DNA from: JAAYJT01 sp037445555
Lineage (GTDB): Bacteria > Bacteroidota > Bacteroidia > Bacteroidales > JAAYJT01
Assembly: GCA_037445555.1 (NCBI GenBank)
Contig: JBBIKG010000023.1
Location: 1 to 43,559, forward strand
Direction of reading: 5' to 3'
DNA length: 43,559 nucleotides
Position 1 is the stretch's first letter; every line of letters starts with the position of its first letter. Positions 16,064 to 24,935 of this stretch are shown one piece after another. A program made the translations under genes and the position numbers. The notes under the pieces were generated by a model that had not been told where the DNA came from, made no database searches, and saw only the letters and a program-made list of their open reading frames with translations.

Positions 16064-17407
16064 TCAGAAAGAAATTACCTTTTCGGGTCGCCGCTGTCGC
16101 AAATAAGTGGCGATGATCTGCTGCACATCGCGGTTATCTTCATAGGACTTAATGGCATCATGCAGCGCATGCGGGCTGTCGTTCAGGGTGGAAGGGTCAA
16201 TGTATCCAAACCCGATATATTTTCCGCCCTCTACCTTTATTACTGCCTTTTCGTCGCGATGGCGGCCAGGTTCAATAATGAAATAGTTTTCTTTCGAAAA
16301 GCTGAGTTGATCCAGCATCCGGCCTACACGCCCGTTATAGGATGAAGCCGGTTCGAGGCCAATGCAGGCGCCCCTGCACTGCCTGATGGAATGCTGAAAA
16401 CACGCGCCAGATGTGGAATACAATCCGCACAATTTCTGGCAGAGTTCATATCGTTCGGCCAGCGTGTAAAGATGTTGTCGTGCTTCGCTCAACGACTCAT
16501 AGGCAACCAGCGGCGGTCCGGCATGAGTGGTTTTATCTATTCTGAGTTGTTGATACCCAAGGCCATCTGTCAGGGAAAACAATCCGTAGTGGGCTATCTT
16601 CCGGCGCTGGCGTCTGTTGAAAAACGGCATATGTGTTTTGATCTCAGCCGACTCGAGCAGCAACGCTAGATCGGAAGAGCACGTAACCTCATAGCTTACG
16701 GCTGCAGTGTCATTCATCATCCGTATGGTCCGGCTGGTTTTACACCTGGAGAGGTGGGTGTTTACCCGATCACGAATATTGAGACTTTTGCCGATATAGA
16801 TTACTTCTTTTTGCTCATTAATCAGGTAGTACACGCCCGTAGTTTCGGGCAGGTCCTTTACCAGAGGATGTTGTGCAGTGTCCGCAAGGCTTATACCTTG
16901 CAGATTCTGGGCTTCTTTGATTCTCAGCAGGCGCTCCAGAAGCTGAACCGTTGCCCAGGCATCCCCGCCGGCTCTGTGGCGGCTGTGATTGTCGATACCC
17001 AGGCTGGCGCACAGATTTCCCAGCGCGTAGCTCCTGAGTCCCGGCATCAGTCGCCGGCTGAAGGTGACGGTACACAGTTTGTCACGCCTGAACTCATAAC
17101 CGAGCCTGGCATATTCTTCGCGGATAAAGCCATAATCGAACGCCGCATTGTGTGCCACGAAGATTCTCCCTTCGGTAATTTCCACCACCCGGCGGGCGAT
17201 TTCGCAAAAACGCGGGGCATTGGCCACCATTTGATCAGTGATGCCCGTGAGGCGCGAGATAAAGTAAGGAATGGGACACTCAGGGTTAACCAGGCTGGTG
17301 AATGAATCAACCACCTGGTGGCCATCGAAGATAAATATGGCAATCTCTGTGATCCGGCCCAACCGGGCACTGGTTCCAGTAGTTTCAATGTCGACGACAG
17401 CATACAT
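16064..17407 (-). CDS. DEDDh exonuclease fused to a GIY-YIG nuclease (DnaQ-UvrC N-terminal type)
   Basis: A 447-residue cytoplasmic nuclease with two active domains. Residues 1-165 form a DnaQ-like 3'-5' exonuclease with catalytic Asp6 and Glu8 in VVDIETTG, Asp91 in HNAAFD, and His144/Asp149 in HRAGGDA. Residues 185-265 form the UvrC/Cho-type GIY-YIG domain, with GVYY at 191-194, YIG at 204-206 and LLLESAEIK. The C-terminal part contains CGLYSTSGACF and IRQCRGACIG, a Cys cluster as in UvrC-like proteins. The same fusion is known in Bacteroidota and actinobacteria and is thought to act in DNA repair. Residues 243-247 (CSSDL) are encoded by a 15-bp match to an Illumina adapter and may be wrong. 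A -7 element lies at 17438. Confidence 0.88.
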   Translation of the reverse strand: MYAVVDIETTGTSARLGRITEIAIFIFDGHQVVDSFTSLVNPECPIPYFISRLTGITDQMVANAPRFCEIARRVVEITEGRIFVAHNAAFDYGFIREEYARLGYEFRRDKLCTVTFSRRLMPGLRSYALGNLCASLGIDNHSRHRAGGDAWATVQLLERLLRIKEAQNLQGISLADTAQHPLVKDLPETTGVYYLINEQKEVIYIGKSLNIRDRVNTHLSRCKTSRTIRMMNDTAAVSYEVTCSSDLALLLESAEIKTHMPFFNRRQRRKIAHYGLFSLTDGLGYQQLRIDKTTHAGPPLVAYESLSEARQHLYTLAERYELCQKLCGLYSTSGACFQHSIRQCRGACIGLEPASSYNGRVGRMLDQLSFSKENYFIIEPGRHRDEKAVIKVEGGKYIGFGYIDPSTLNDSPHALHDAIKSYEDNRDVQQIIATYLRQRRPEKVISF

Positions 17408-17437
17408 AGATCAGAGACACCGCACACGAGTTATACG

Positions 17438-17445
17438 CAAAGATA
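17438..17445 (-). promoter_or_regulatory. Candidate -7 promoter element of the exonuclease/GIY-YIG gene
   Basis: The minus strand reads TATCTTTG, a full TAnnTTTG match, 30 bases before the ATG at 17407. No clear -33 TTTG is seen. Confidence 0.45.
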
Positions 17446-17527
17446 GCTAATAAAACATACCGCTTTTTCTGAATATAAAAACGTTACAGAGGGCAGGCAC
17501 CTCAGTCTTTCAGACGCCGATTAGCAC

Positions 17528-17535
17528 TAACTTTG
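17528..17535 (+). promoter_or_regulatory. Candidate -7 promoter element of the copper receptor operon
   Basis: TAACTTTG is a full TAnnTTTG match, 24 bases before ATG 17560. A TCTTTC at 17506-17511 lies roughly where a -33 element would be. This promoter would drive the receptor and MbnP-like genes. Confidence 0.45.
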
Positions 17536-17559
17536 TCATATATGTAATGCATATGGAAG

Positions 17560-19686
17560 ATGCGCACATTTGTGAGCATATTGACTGTCGTGTGGTGCAC
17601 CCTCGGTGTTTGTATGGCTCAACCCCAAGCTGATACGGCTATTTTTTTGCAAAGCGTTGAAATTAAAGATACACGCATAATTTCAACGGTGCCTTCCACT
17701 ATCCTTTCATTGTCCGACCTTCAGCCTAAGCTTCCGGCTGATGTAGGCAGGATATTCAGGATGATTCCCAATGCGGCAGGCGTTCGGCGTGGCGGCTACG
17801 CCCTCGACCCGGTAATACGTGGTTTTCGGAACGCGCAGCTCAACATTGTGCTGGATGGCGGCATTCAGATCGAGGGGGGATGCCCGAACCGTATGGACCC
17901 GGTGCTTGCTCATATTGAACCCGAAGAGATTGACACACTTGAAGTTATCCCCGGCCCCTATCTGTTGAGTCTCGGCCAGCCTCTTGGGAGCAGTATTCGG
18001 GTGGTCACCCGAAAACCGCCGACAGATCAGAAAACCATCGCTGAAGTGATCTCAGGAGCAGGGCTCAACCCGAAAGGAACAAGGCAGCATTTCGCTTTGA
18101 GCGGGGCCGCAAAGAACATCAGCTACAGGATTTCGGGAGGGTACAAACAATTTGGTGCTTACACTGATGGTGAAGAAATAAACCGTGAGGCAGGATTTGA
18201 GAAATACAATTTCAATTTAATTGCCGGATATCGTGCCTTGCCCGGACATGAGCTCCTGCTTTCATACAGATCAAACATGGCGCGCAATGTAATGTTTCCG
18301 GCCCTGCCCATGGATGAGGTCGCCGACAATACTCACATTATCTCGCTTAACTTTACTCAAAAAAAAGAAACTCCGCTGCCGCGCAGTCTGTATGCCATGT
18401 CCTATTTCTCATCGGTTTACCACGAAATGGATAACAGCTTCAGACCCCAATATTCGAGGGTTGTACCACCCTATTCGGGGTTGATGCAGTCAGTAGCAGC
18501 AGTGCACTCACGAACCGCAGGCGCCAGCCTGAATAACAAAATAAACTTCGGAATGGTTGAACTCGAAACAGGCTTCGACATGCACTACCGTTATAAAAAC
18601 GGCACTCGCGATGTTAGCATGGAAATGAGTATGGACGACAACTCCTATGTATCAAAACGGTCTGCAAACCTTTGGCACCAGGCAGCAACCACTTCGGCGG
18701 GAATTTTTTCCTCGTATAGCGCTGCAAGAGGGCCACTGAGATTTTCACTGGCCGGCAGGGCAGATTTGGCACACCTGAATTCGACAGATACATTCCAGCT
18801 TGTCAAAAGCGGAGCTGAATATTTCGTTTCGAGGGCAAGAAATCTTTTTCTTTGGAGCCTTGCCGGAAATGCCTTCTTACCTGTTTCGTCCTCGCTGACG
18901 TTGCACCTTGGGCTGGGCCGGAGCATGCGCGCTCCCGATCTGCAGGAAAGCTATATCAAATTCCTTTCGGTAGGGTTCGACCGGTACGATTACCTGGGAA
19001 ATCCAAAGCTCTTGCCTGAGGTAAATCATCAGGCCGATATTCGGATCAGTGGTTACACCTCTAAGGTGGAGTTCCATGTACAAGCTTTTGGGTCAGTGGT
19101 CCGAAACTTTATCTCAGGGGTTTTGTTGCCTCCTGCAGTAGCCCGTCCGCAATCGATGGGCGCTCCGGGGGTCAAGCAATTTACGAATATCGACCGGGCA
19201 TATCTCTGGGGATTTGAAGGTGTGGCTCACGTAAAGAATATCCTGGGGTTTGGAGCCCGGTTTTCGGCAGGATACACTCACGGAACATTTTCAAAAACCG
19301 AAAAACCCTTACTGGTGAACAATCAAGCGGTGGGCAGCAACCTGATCACCAACGACCCCATCCCCGAAATACCGCCCTTGGAAGCTGAGGTAAGAATCAA
19401 CCGTGTAATGGGAAACAGCGGAGCTGAAATCTGGACAGAGGTCAAAATGGCTGCCGCTCAACATCATGTATCCCAGGCCGGCTACGAAGACCCTACGCCC
19501 GGATTTTTCTTGATGAACGCAGGCCTCGCATGGCAGCTATTTACATCACTGCAGGTTGTGGCGGGAGTCGATAACCTGTTCGATGCTGCCTATTATCAGC
19601 ACCTGAACAGACGCATGATCGGAAGCGCTGACAGGCTGAATGAGCCCGGACGCAGTTTTTATTTGAACCTCATGATCAAATTCTGA
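17560..19686 (+). CDS. TonB-dependent outer-membrane receptor, OprC/NosA-like copper receptor
   Basis: A 708-residue TonB-dependent transporter. A signal peptide (about 1-20, ending CMAQ) leads into a plug domain with VIRGFRNAQLNIVLDGG and EVIPGPY, then a beta-barrel ending in Phe. The plug contains GGCPNRMDP, with Cys108 and Met112. The barrel has VYHEMDN, with His288 and Met290. In Pseudomonas OprC, a CxxxM plug motif and an HxM barrel motif form the buried copper site, and all four ligands are present here. A Met-rich loop, SMEMSM, at 353-358 is a further candidate metal contact. The MbnP-like gene follows 12 bases after the stop. Copper uptake is therefore well supported, although a different metal complex as substrate cannot be excluded. 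Confidence 0.85.
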   Translation: MRTFVSILTVVWCTLGVCMAQPQADTAIFLQSVEIKDTRIISTVPSTILSLSDLQPKLPADVGRIFRMIPNAAGVRRGGYALDPVIRGFRNAQLNIVLDGGIQIEGGCPNRMDPVLAHIEPEEIDTLEVIPGPYLLSLGQPLGSSIRVVTRKPPTDQKTIAEVISGAGLNPKGTRQHFALSGAAKNISYRISGGYKQFGAYTDGEEINREAGFEKYNFNLIAGYRALPGHELLLSYRSNMARNVMFPALPMDEVADNTHIISLNFTQKKETPLPRSLYAMSYFSSVYHEMDNSFRPQYSRVVPPYSGLMQSVAAVHSRTAGASLNNKINFGMVELETGFDMHYRYKNGTRDVSMEMSMDDNSYVSKRSANLWHQAATTSAGIFSSYSAARGPLRFSLAGRADLAHLNSTDTFQLVKSGAEYFVSRARNLFLWSLAGNAFLPVSSSLTLHLGLGRSMRAPDLQESYIKFLSVGFDRYDYLGNPKLLPEVNHQADIRISGYTSKVEFHVQAFGSVVRNFISGVLLPPAVARPQSMGAPGVKQFTNIDRAYLWGFEGVAHVKNILGFGARFSAGYTHGTFSKTEKPLLVNNQAVGSNLITNDPIPEIPPLEAEVRINRVMGNSGAEIWTEVKMAAAQHHVSQAGYEDPTPGFFLMNAGLAWQLFTSLQVVAGVDNLFDAAYYQHLNRRMIGSADRLNEPGRSFYLNLMIKF

Positions 19687-19698
19687 AAGCATACCACC

Positions 19699-20520
19699 AT
19701 GACTCATGCAAAGATAAGAAACCTACAATCTTGTTTTTTGACGGCCACAATCGCTATTCTATGTTTTGGCGGTTGTCGCCCCGGTTCCGGGGATATTTAT
19801 ACATCCCGAATGCAGCTGGTATTTGCCCACCATGTGAACGGAGCCCCATTGCTGTGCGATCAGATGATCTATACCAATGCTGCAGGAAATCCCTACGAGG
19901 TGACAGAGGTGATGTACTTCATCTCCGAACTCAAGCTGCATCGCAGCGATGGCACTACCATAAGCCCGGCTACCTGGGACGATATCTGGTATGTTGATAC
20001 CAACCTGCCTTCCACATTCACCTGGCAGCTTCCGGGAGTGATACCTCCGGGCATTTATGATTCCGTCACCTTTGTATTTGGTATCAGCCAGGCACGCAAT
20101 AAATCCTTCCTGTTTGTGAATCCGCCCCAGGTAAATATGGCCTGGCCCGATGTGCTTGGCGGAGGGTATCACTACCTGATGCTCAACGGGTGGTGGAAAG
20201 ACCAAAGCCTGGTTCGGCGCCCGTTTAACTTTCATCTGGGCATAGGCCAGATCTATGCCGGAAACTCCGGGCAGGTAAAGGATATAATCGGATTTGTCCA
20301 GAATTATTTCACGGTGAAGCCGGCCGGAAAACCATTTGCTGTGTCGTCGAATCAAAAAATCGAGGCCGTTCTGACAATGCATATCGAAAGCTGGTTTGAG
20401 ACTCCTCAAATCTATGATCACAATCGGTGGGGCGGAGCCATCATGCAGAATCAAGAAGCTATGAGAATGGGATGTGATAATGGGCGCGACGCATTTTCTG
20501 TTACCGTTACTGCCAGATAA
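19699..20520 (+). CDS. MbnP-family lipoprotein, probable copper-binding partner of the receptor
   Basis: A 273-residue lipoprotein with lipobox FGGC near residue 26. The mature protein fits the MbnP family, whose methanotroph members bind copper: an opening LVFAHHVNG strand, VTEVMYFISELKLH, GIYDSVTFVFGIS, NMAWPDVLGGGYHYLMLNGWW (read in parts) and FNFHLGIG. The C-terminal end, ESWFETPQIYDH followed by MQNQEAMRMGCDNG, offers several Met, His and Cys residues. It starts 12 bases after the receptor, so the two form an operon. In known MbnP operons a diheme partner, MbnH, usually follows; here the next gene is a thioesterase, so MbnH is missing. The binding role is inferred from the family and the neighbour. 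Confidence 0.78.
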   Translation: MTHAKIRNLQSCFLTATIAILCFGGCRPGSGDIYTSRMQLVFAHHVNGAPLLCDQMIYTNAAGNPYEVTEVMYFISELKLHRSDGTTISPATWDDIWYVDTNLPSTFTWQLPGVIPPGIYDSVTFVFGISQARNKSFLFVNPPQVNMAWPDVLGGGYHYLMLNGWWKDQSLVRRPFNFHLGIGQIYAGNSGQVKDIIGFVQNYFTVKPAGKPFAVSSNQKIEAVLTMHIESWFETPQIYDHNRWGGAIMQNQEAMRMGCDNGRDAFSVTVTAR

Positions 20521-20573
20521 AACCTCCGGAACCAACGAATGCTCAGACCAATAAACTACTAATCCGTTACGCT

Positions 20574-20972
20574 ATGAAAAAACATACATGCGCATTCAGA
20601 GTCTTATATGCCGATGTTGACCGTATGGGAGTGATGCACCATTCGCAATACATCAAATATTTTGAATATGCCCGCACCGAAATGCTCCGCGATTGCGGCA
20701 TCACATATAAAAGCCTAGAAGAGAAGGGCATCATCATGCCTGTCACCAGGCTCGGCATCAAATACGTTAAACCGGCGTTTTATGATGACTTACTGACCGT
20801 GCAGACATTGGTCAGAGAGATGAAAGGCCCGAGGGTTTGTTTTGAGTACCGCATCTACAACGATACAGGTCAGCTGCTCACCATAGCCGAAACCATCCTG
20901 GTATTTATTGACGCAAAAACACAGCGACCTTGCCCTCCACCCGGTTATCTGCTGCAAGTACTGCAGGACTGA
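20574..20972 (+). CDS. YbgC/4HBT-family acyl-CoA thioesterase
   Basis: A 132-residue hot-dog-fold protein that hydrolyses acyl-CoA thioesters. The N-terminal VLYADVDRMGVMHHSQYIKYFEYARTEML is the 4-hydroxybenzoyl-CoA thioesterase signature in three consecutive parts, with the catalytic Asp in YADVD and the His in MHHSQY. The middle VKPAFYDDLLTVQT and the strand RVCFEYRIYN complete the sheet. The length matches YbgC. The gene starts 53 bases after the MbnP-like stop on the same strand, but has no evident role in metal uptake. A long hairpin overlaps its stop codon and separates it from a convergent gene. Confidence 0.9.
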   Translation: MKKHTCAFRVLYADVDRMGVMHHSQYIKYFEYARTEMLRDCGITYKSLEEKGIIMPVTRLGIKYVKPAFYDDLLTVQTLVREMKGPRVCFEYRIYNDTGQLLTIAETILVFIDAKTQRPCPPPGYLLQVLQD

Positions 20973-21001
20973 ACCTAAACAGGTAGCTGGAACCTGAGGT
21001 T
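20972..21001. terminator. Bidirectional hairpin between two convergent genes
   Basis: AACCT-AAA-CAGGT pairs with ACCTG-AGGTT around a 7-base loop, with the AAA as a bulge. It fills the gap between the thioesterase stop and the stop of the convergent NTF2-like gene. There is no T run, so it may work as a weak bidirectional terminator or protect mRNA 3' ends. Confidence 0.45.
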
Positions 21002-21003
21002 GA

Positions 21004-21453
21004 TTAATGCCTGTGATAAAGCTTGGTCACGATTTTCCATCCATCGCCGAAGCGGTAAAGACACAGGTAATCCGTAAACAGCAGTATGCCCTGCCTCCAC
21101 AGTTGCAGGCCTACTACTGCTGCATCGCCTGTGACACTGGTATCCAGGTATTTGCAGATCACTTCGGGTCCGGGGGTGTACCCAGGGCTGCTTCTGCGTT
21201 TCTTTATGTTTTCAATCCATGTTGCGATGCCGAGTTTCGTCAGCTCGTTGTTGCTTACGGAAAGCATTTCAAAGCCGGGATGAAACCCCTTTTCGATCTC
21301 ACTTATATCGCCGTTGTTGTGAATGCCTTCGATGTATGACTTCTGGATCACATAGTGTATATCAGCCACATCTTTGGCCGGAACCTGATTTTGTGCCGAT
21401 AACAGCAACGGCAGCAAAAGATAAAGCGCACTGAAAAGGATTTCTTTTTTCAT
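21004..21453 (-). CDS. Exported NTF2-like protein (lumazine-binding-like family)
   Basis: A 149-residue protein with a signal peptide (about 1-20, LLLPLLLSAQ). The mature part has the SnoaL/NTF2 cone pattern: an opening helix DIHYVIQKSYIEGIHNNGD, FHPGFEMLSV, TKLGIATWIENIKKR, and the sheet strands AAVVGLQLW and DYLCLYRFGDGWKIVTKLYHRH (in parts). This closely resembles the putative lumazine-binding proteins often found in Bacteroidota. No catalytic residues are obvious. It is transcribed toward the thioesterase gene. Its upstream side faces a 149-bp gap before the end of the glycan operon, so it probably has its own promoter. Its function is unknown. Confidence 0.75.
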   Translation of the reverse strand: MKKEILFSALYLLLPLLLSAQNQVPAKDVADIHYVIQKSYIEGIHNNGDISEIEKGFHPGFEMLSVSNNELTKLGIATWIENIKKRRSSPGYTPGPEVICKYLDTSVTGDAAVVGLQLWRQGILLFTDYLCLYRFGDGWKIVTKLYHRH

Positions 21454-21602
21454 GGTATGCGAAGTTTGTTTATGATAAATGATGCTCCCGTTTCACCAAT
21501 ATACAAGCATGCAGTTGACGGAACTCAAAGATAACGTTTGGTCTATGAACTAATGATACGTCATCATATATTTTGGGTGTTGTAGTGCCGTTAACAATCG
21601 TT

Positions 21603-24600
21603 TTATTTTACCGTAATGGCTATCACCAGGGCTGGCATAGAAGACAAGTGCACCGGAAGCGTTTTAGGCAGCAATATCTTCCTTACCCCTTTTTCGGAGA
21701 CCAACTTCAGCTTTTTGTCAAATCCTAAAAGCTCTGCTTCAGCGGAACCGGCAGTGACTTCGGCAGGCAAATCCCATATAACCGGCCATTTTTCACCCTC
21801 TTCAGCCAGGCAAATGATGTACCTCCTTTTTTCATCTTTGCTTTGTGTGAAAAAGAACCGGCCCCTGCTGAATGGCGCAATGGGTTTGGTATCATAGATG
21901 GCTTTGCTATTGATATTAATCCATTCGGCAGTTTTCTCCAGCCGGTCGTACACCTCCTTCACCATATCACCTGTGTGGTCGGGGCCTATTCCCAGGAGAA
22001 AATTACCCCCGCGTGCAACAATCTTTACCAGTGTATGAATAATCCATCGTGTCGATTTGTATTGCTCACCGGGGCCTGTGGAGTACCAGTTGTCGCCCAG
22101 GCTGATGCAGCTTTCCCAGGGGTAACCCGGATTTTTGTCAGGAATTTGCTGTTCGGGGGTGCGGTAGTTTTCAAATTCACCGTGTACCGTTCGATCCACC
22201 ACCAGCAAACCCGGCTGATGTTTCCGGGCTGTAGAAACGATAGCGGGCATGTCTATGTCCTGTATCCACTGATTTTTCCCAAGCCAGGGACGGGTTTCGC
22301 TGGTAAGTGAACCGGCGGGTCTCACCCAGCCGCCGTCAAGCCAAAGAATATCCACGGGTCCGTATTCGCTCACAAGTTCTTCGATCTGGTTATGCGTGAA
22401 TGCTTTAAACCGATCCCATTTTTCAGGGTATTTGCGGGGATCGTAGTTGACATTGCGGTCGGACACCGGAAAATATGGCCACCAGTAGTCGGGGTGATTC
22501 CAGTCAGGCTTGCTGAAATACACACCGGCAGCCATTCCCTGCTGCCGGAAAGCGTCAAACACTTCCCAGGCGATATTACTTCGGGGATTATCCGAATAGG
22601 CGCTTTCTTTCGCGGTGATTTTGTAATCGGTACACTTCGAATCGAACATGCAGAACCCGTCGTGGTGTTTAGTAGTGAAAATCACATATCTCATACCTGC
22701 CCGGCTACATGCCCGTGCCCATTTCTGCGGGTCAAAAGCTGTTGGGTTGAATGTTTCGAACAGACGTCTGTATTGACTGACATAGGTATGATACTCCCTG
22801 GAGTAAGGCCCTCTCCGTATGCACCAAGGCTCGTCTTCAGGGCAAATACTCCAGCTTTCAACCACTCCCCACTGGCTATAAGGCCCCCAGTGGATCAGTA
22901 CGCCGAATTTCCAATCCTGCCACTGTGTGAGTTTTTGGCTTACCAACGGATCGGCGGGCCATTGATAAGCTTCGCTACCGGCTTTTTTGGGGGGCTCTGT
23001 ATATCGAACACGCTTGTTGAACACTTCCTGATCGTTCACAAAAACTTTCAAATAAAACCTCCCGTAGGCATAACGGCGTAAATCAAAGGTGAGGGAGGCC
23101 TCTTTTAGAGCAGCATACTGGTGCTCTTCCAGCACCTGCCCGCCTGGATCAGCCACCAGCCTGATTTTGACATCCTCCGGTCTGTTGGCAAGGTAATTCA
23201 GTGTTGTAGTGTCGGATGTACGGGTAGGGTAGAGACTGACAGCTCTTGCTTCGGGATCAGGCACATCGGGATGCAGACCTGCGGTGAAATGATACTCCCA
23301 GCCCGACCCAAAATCGGGTTCGAAATATTTCAGCAGATTGCTTTGGGAGTCCATCAGCATAGCTTCGCCACGACCCCCGGTGGTATTGTACCAGAACTCC
23401 AGGCCATCGCCGGCTTCATCCTTAAATACAAGGCTATACGCTCCGGGCCTTACCCGGAGGGTGTCGGTGTACCATGTACGGGCATGCAGGTTGCCATGCT
23501 TTCGTCCGGCAATAACCTCCCTGTTTTCCGAAAGCAGCTGCCAGCTGTTTTGCCCGGGTTCGTTGTTGGTTAGAAGTCTGAAAACTAATACGGTGTCGTG
23601 CCCGGGTGCTGGCTGAAATTCTGAAAAAATCCGGTTGTCGGCCGGATAAAGATCCGCCCTGCCATTTGGCAGTGAGATAGCAGCATAAAAATGGTTTATG
23701 CCGGGTGATGATTCAATGCGCCCCGGAAGGGTAATGGTGGCAGATGCATGGGGAAGCAGGCTGCCTTTCCATTGATGCCGTTGCGTGCTGAAGCGTGCGC
23801 TGCCATATTCGATGGTCATGGAAGTAATCTCTTCGGTTCCGTGATTTCTGACGATAATCTTAGGATTAGCCACTGCGGGATTTTGCCTGCCGTATACCTG
23901 TTTTAACGAAGGGGCTATGACATCTTCTATAGCCACATCATTGGAGCGCTCCTGTCCACGATGATAAATAATATAAGCGCTGATACGCTGGCTTCCGTTA
24001 TTTTGTCGTGAAGCGATGTATGGCTCCATGGCTATTTTCAGATAATGCACCCTGCCGGTCGATACGGGTAAATCAATAATGTCGGGTTGGACAACCTTAC
24101 CCGGGCACCAGTTGGCCCGGTCAAAGATCCATGTGCCGGCCTGGGGATATACTGGATTATCACCGCATTCGGCCCAAAGCTGCCGCCGGTCAACGAGCCG
24201 GTTATCAAGCCATATTTCACGGTATTTGCTGCAGAATTCAGCGCAGTTATCAGGCTCGTCCATCCCGTGCCCGGTCTGGATTATCCTCAGCCGTGCATGC
24301 GTGGCTCCGCCCTTCAGGCCGAAAGGCAGGGCCTTCAGCAGACTGTCGAATGGGCGTAACGAGTCTCCGTAAGCAAAAACATCGTTACACAACTGCTCAA
24401 TATGTAACGGTATGATGGCGGGCGCTCCCTGAATAAGTTCAAAGGTCAGCGTGAGTATCCAGCCCCGGTCATGATTCGGCTCATATCCTGTATGTATGTA
24501 GTTGATCAGCACACTATCGCGCAATACCGGGCTGAAATCGGTAATGTCGGTTTGCCAGGTAAAGCTCCAGTGCCGGTTGAAAGCACCGCCGTAGGGCGTG

Positions 24601-24923
24601 ATGATTCTTGCCAGTTCCCAGTTAAGCTGCCTTGACGTGGCTCCTCCGCTCTTCACCAGCAGGATCTGGTCGACATAGTCCCAATCAGCGCATCGCATGG
24701 TATCAGTGCAAGCCAGAGTAATATGGAGTTTGATATTACGAATCTGCACGCCCGTGTTAGGAAAGACTGCCCATTGCATGTGATGTTTTTCACCTTTCGA
24801 CGGATCGGTAACTATTAAAACCCGCTGATGAGTGGTTATGCGCAGTGTGTCGGCAGGGGATGAAAAGCCCTGTTTCAAAAAAAACAACGACGCGAAAAGA
24901 AAAATCAGCTTCAACGTTCTCAT
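21603..24923 (-). CDS. Exported PNGase F-like / T9SS-tail-like / GH29 alpha-L-fucosidase fusion
   Basis: A 1106-residue exported protein combining two enzymes. After a signal peptide (1-21), residues 25-325 resemble PNGase F, which removes N-glycans from Asn: CADWD with Asp82 at the place of catalytic Asp60, ARIITPY, CAEFC with Glu229 at the place of Glu206, and DRANWCPG. The third acidic residue, Glu118, seems to be replaced. Residues 340-555 hold beta domains. Residues 561-642 read like a T9SS sorting tail (VSLYPTRTSD, GQVLEE, DLRRYAYGRFYLKVFV), yet lie inside the chain. Residues 655-1106 form a GH29 fucosidase with TTKHHDGFCMF and nucleophile Asp863 in LWLDGGW. It is the last gene of the operon, 12 bases after another GH29. 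Confidence 0.82.
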   Translation of the reverse strand: MRTLKLIFLFASLFFLKQGFSSPADTLRITTHQRVLIVTDPSKGEKHHMQWAVFPNTGVQIRNIKLHITLACTDTMRCADWDYVDQILLVKSGGATSRQLNWELARIITPYGGAFNRHWSFTWQTDITDFSPVLRDSVLINYIHTGYEPNHDRGWILTLTFELIQGAPAIIPLHIEQLCNDVFAYGDSLRPFDSLLKALPFGLKGGATHARLRIIQTGHGMDEPDNCAEFCSKYREIWLDNRLVDRRQLWAECGDNPVYPQAGTWIFDRANWCPGKVVQPDIIDLPVSTGRVHYLKIAMEPYIASRQNNGSQRISAYIIYHRGQERSNDVAIEDVIAPSLKQVYGRQNPAVANPKIIVRNHGTEEITSMTIEYGSARFSTQRHQWKGSLLPHASATITLPGRIESSPGINHFYAAISLPNGRADLYPADNRIFSEFQPAPGHDTVLVFRLLTNNEPGQNSWQLLSENREVIAGRKHGNLHARTWYTDTLRVRPGAYSLVFKDEAGDGLEFWYNTTGGRGEAMLMDSQSNLLKYFEPDFGSGWEYHFTAGLHPDVPDPEARAVSLYPTRTSDTTTLNYLANRPEDVKIRLVADPGGQVLEEHQYAALKEASLTFDLRRYAYGRFYLKVFVNDQEVFNKRVRYTEPPKKAGSEAYQWPADPLVSQKLTQWQDWKFGVLIHWGPYSQWGVVESWSICPEDEPWCIRRGPYSREYHTYVSQYRRLFETFNPTAFDPQKWARACSRAGMRYVIFTTKHHDGFCMFDSKCTDYKITAKESAYSDNPRSNIAWEVFDAFRQQGMAAGVYFSKPDWNHPDYWWPYFPVSDRNVNYDPRKYPEKWDRFKAFTHNQIEELVSEYGPVDILWLDGGWVRPAGSLTSETRPWLGKNQWIQDIDMPAIVSTARKHQPGLLVVDRTVHGEFENYRTPEQQIPDKNPGYPWESCISLGDNWYSTGPGEQYKSTRWIIHTLVKIVARGGNFLLGIGPDHTGDMVKEVYDRLEKTAEWININSKAIYDTKPIAPFSRGRFFFTQSKDEKRRYIICLAEEGEKWPVIWDLPAEVTAGSAEAELLGFDKKLKLVSEKGVRKILLPKTLPVHLSSMPALVIAITVK

Positions 24924-24935
24924 AATAGGTTTGAT

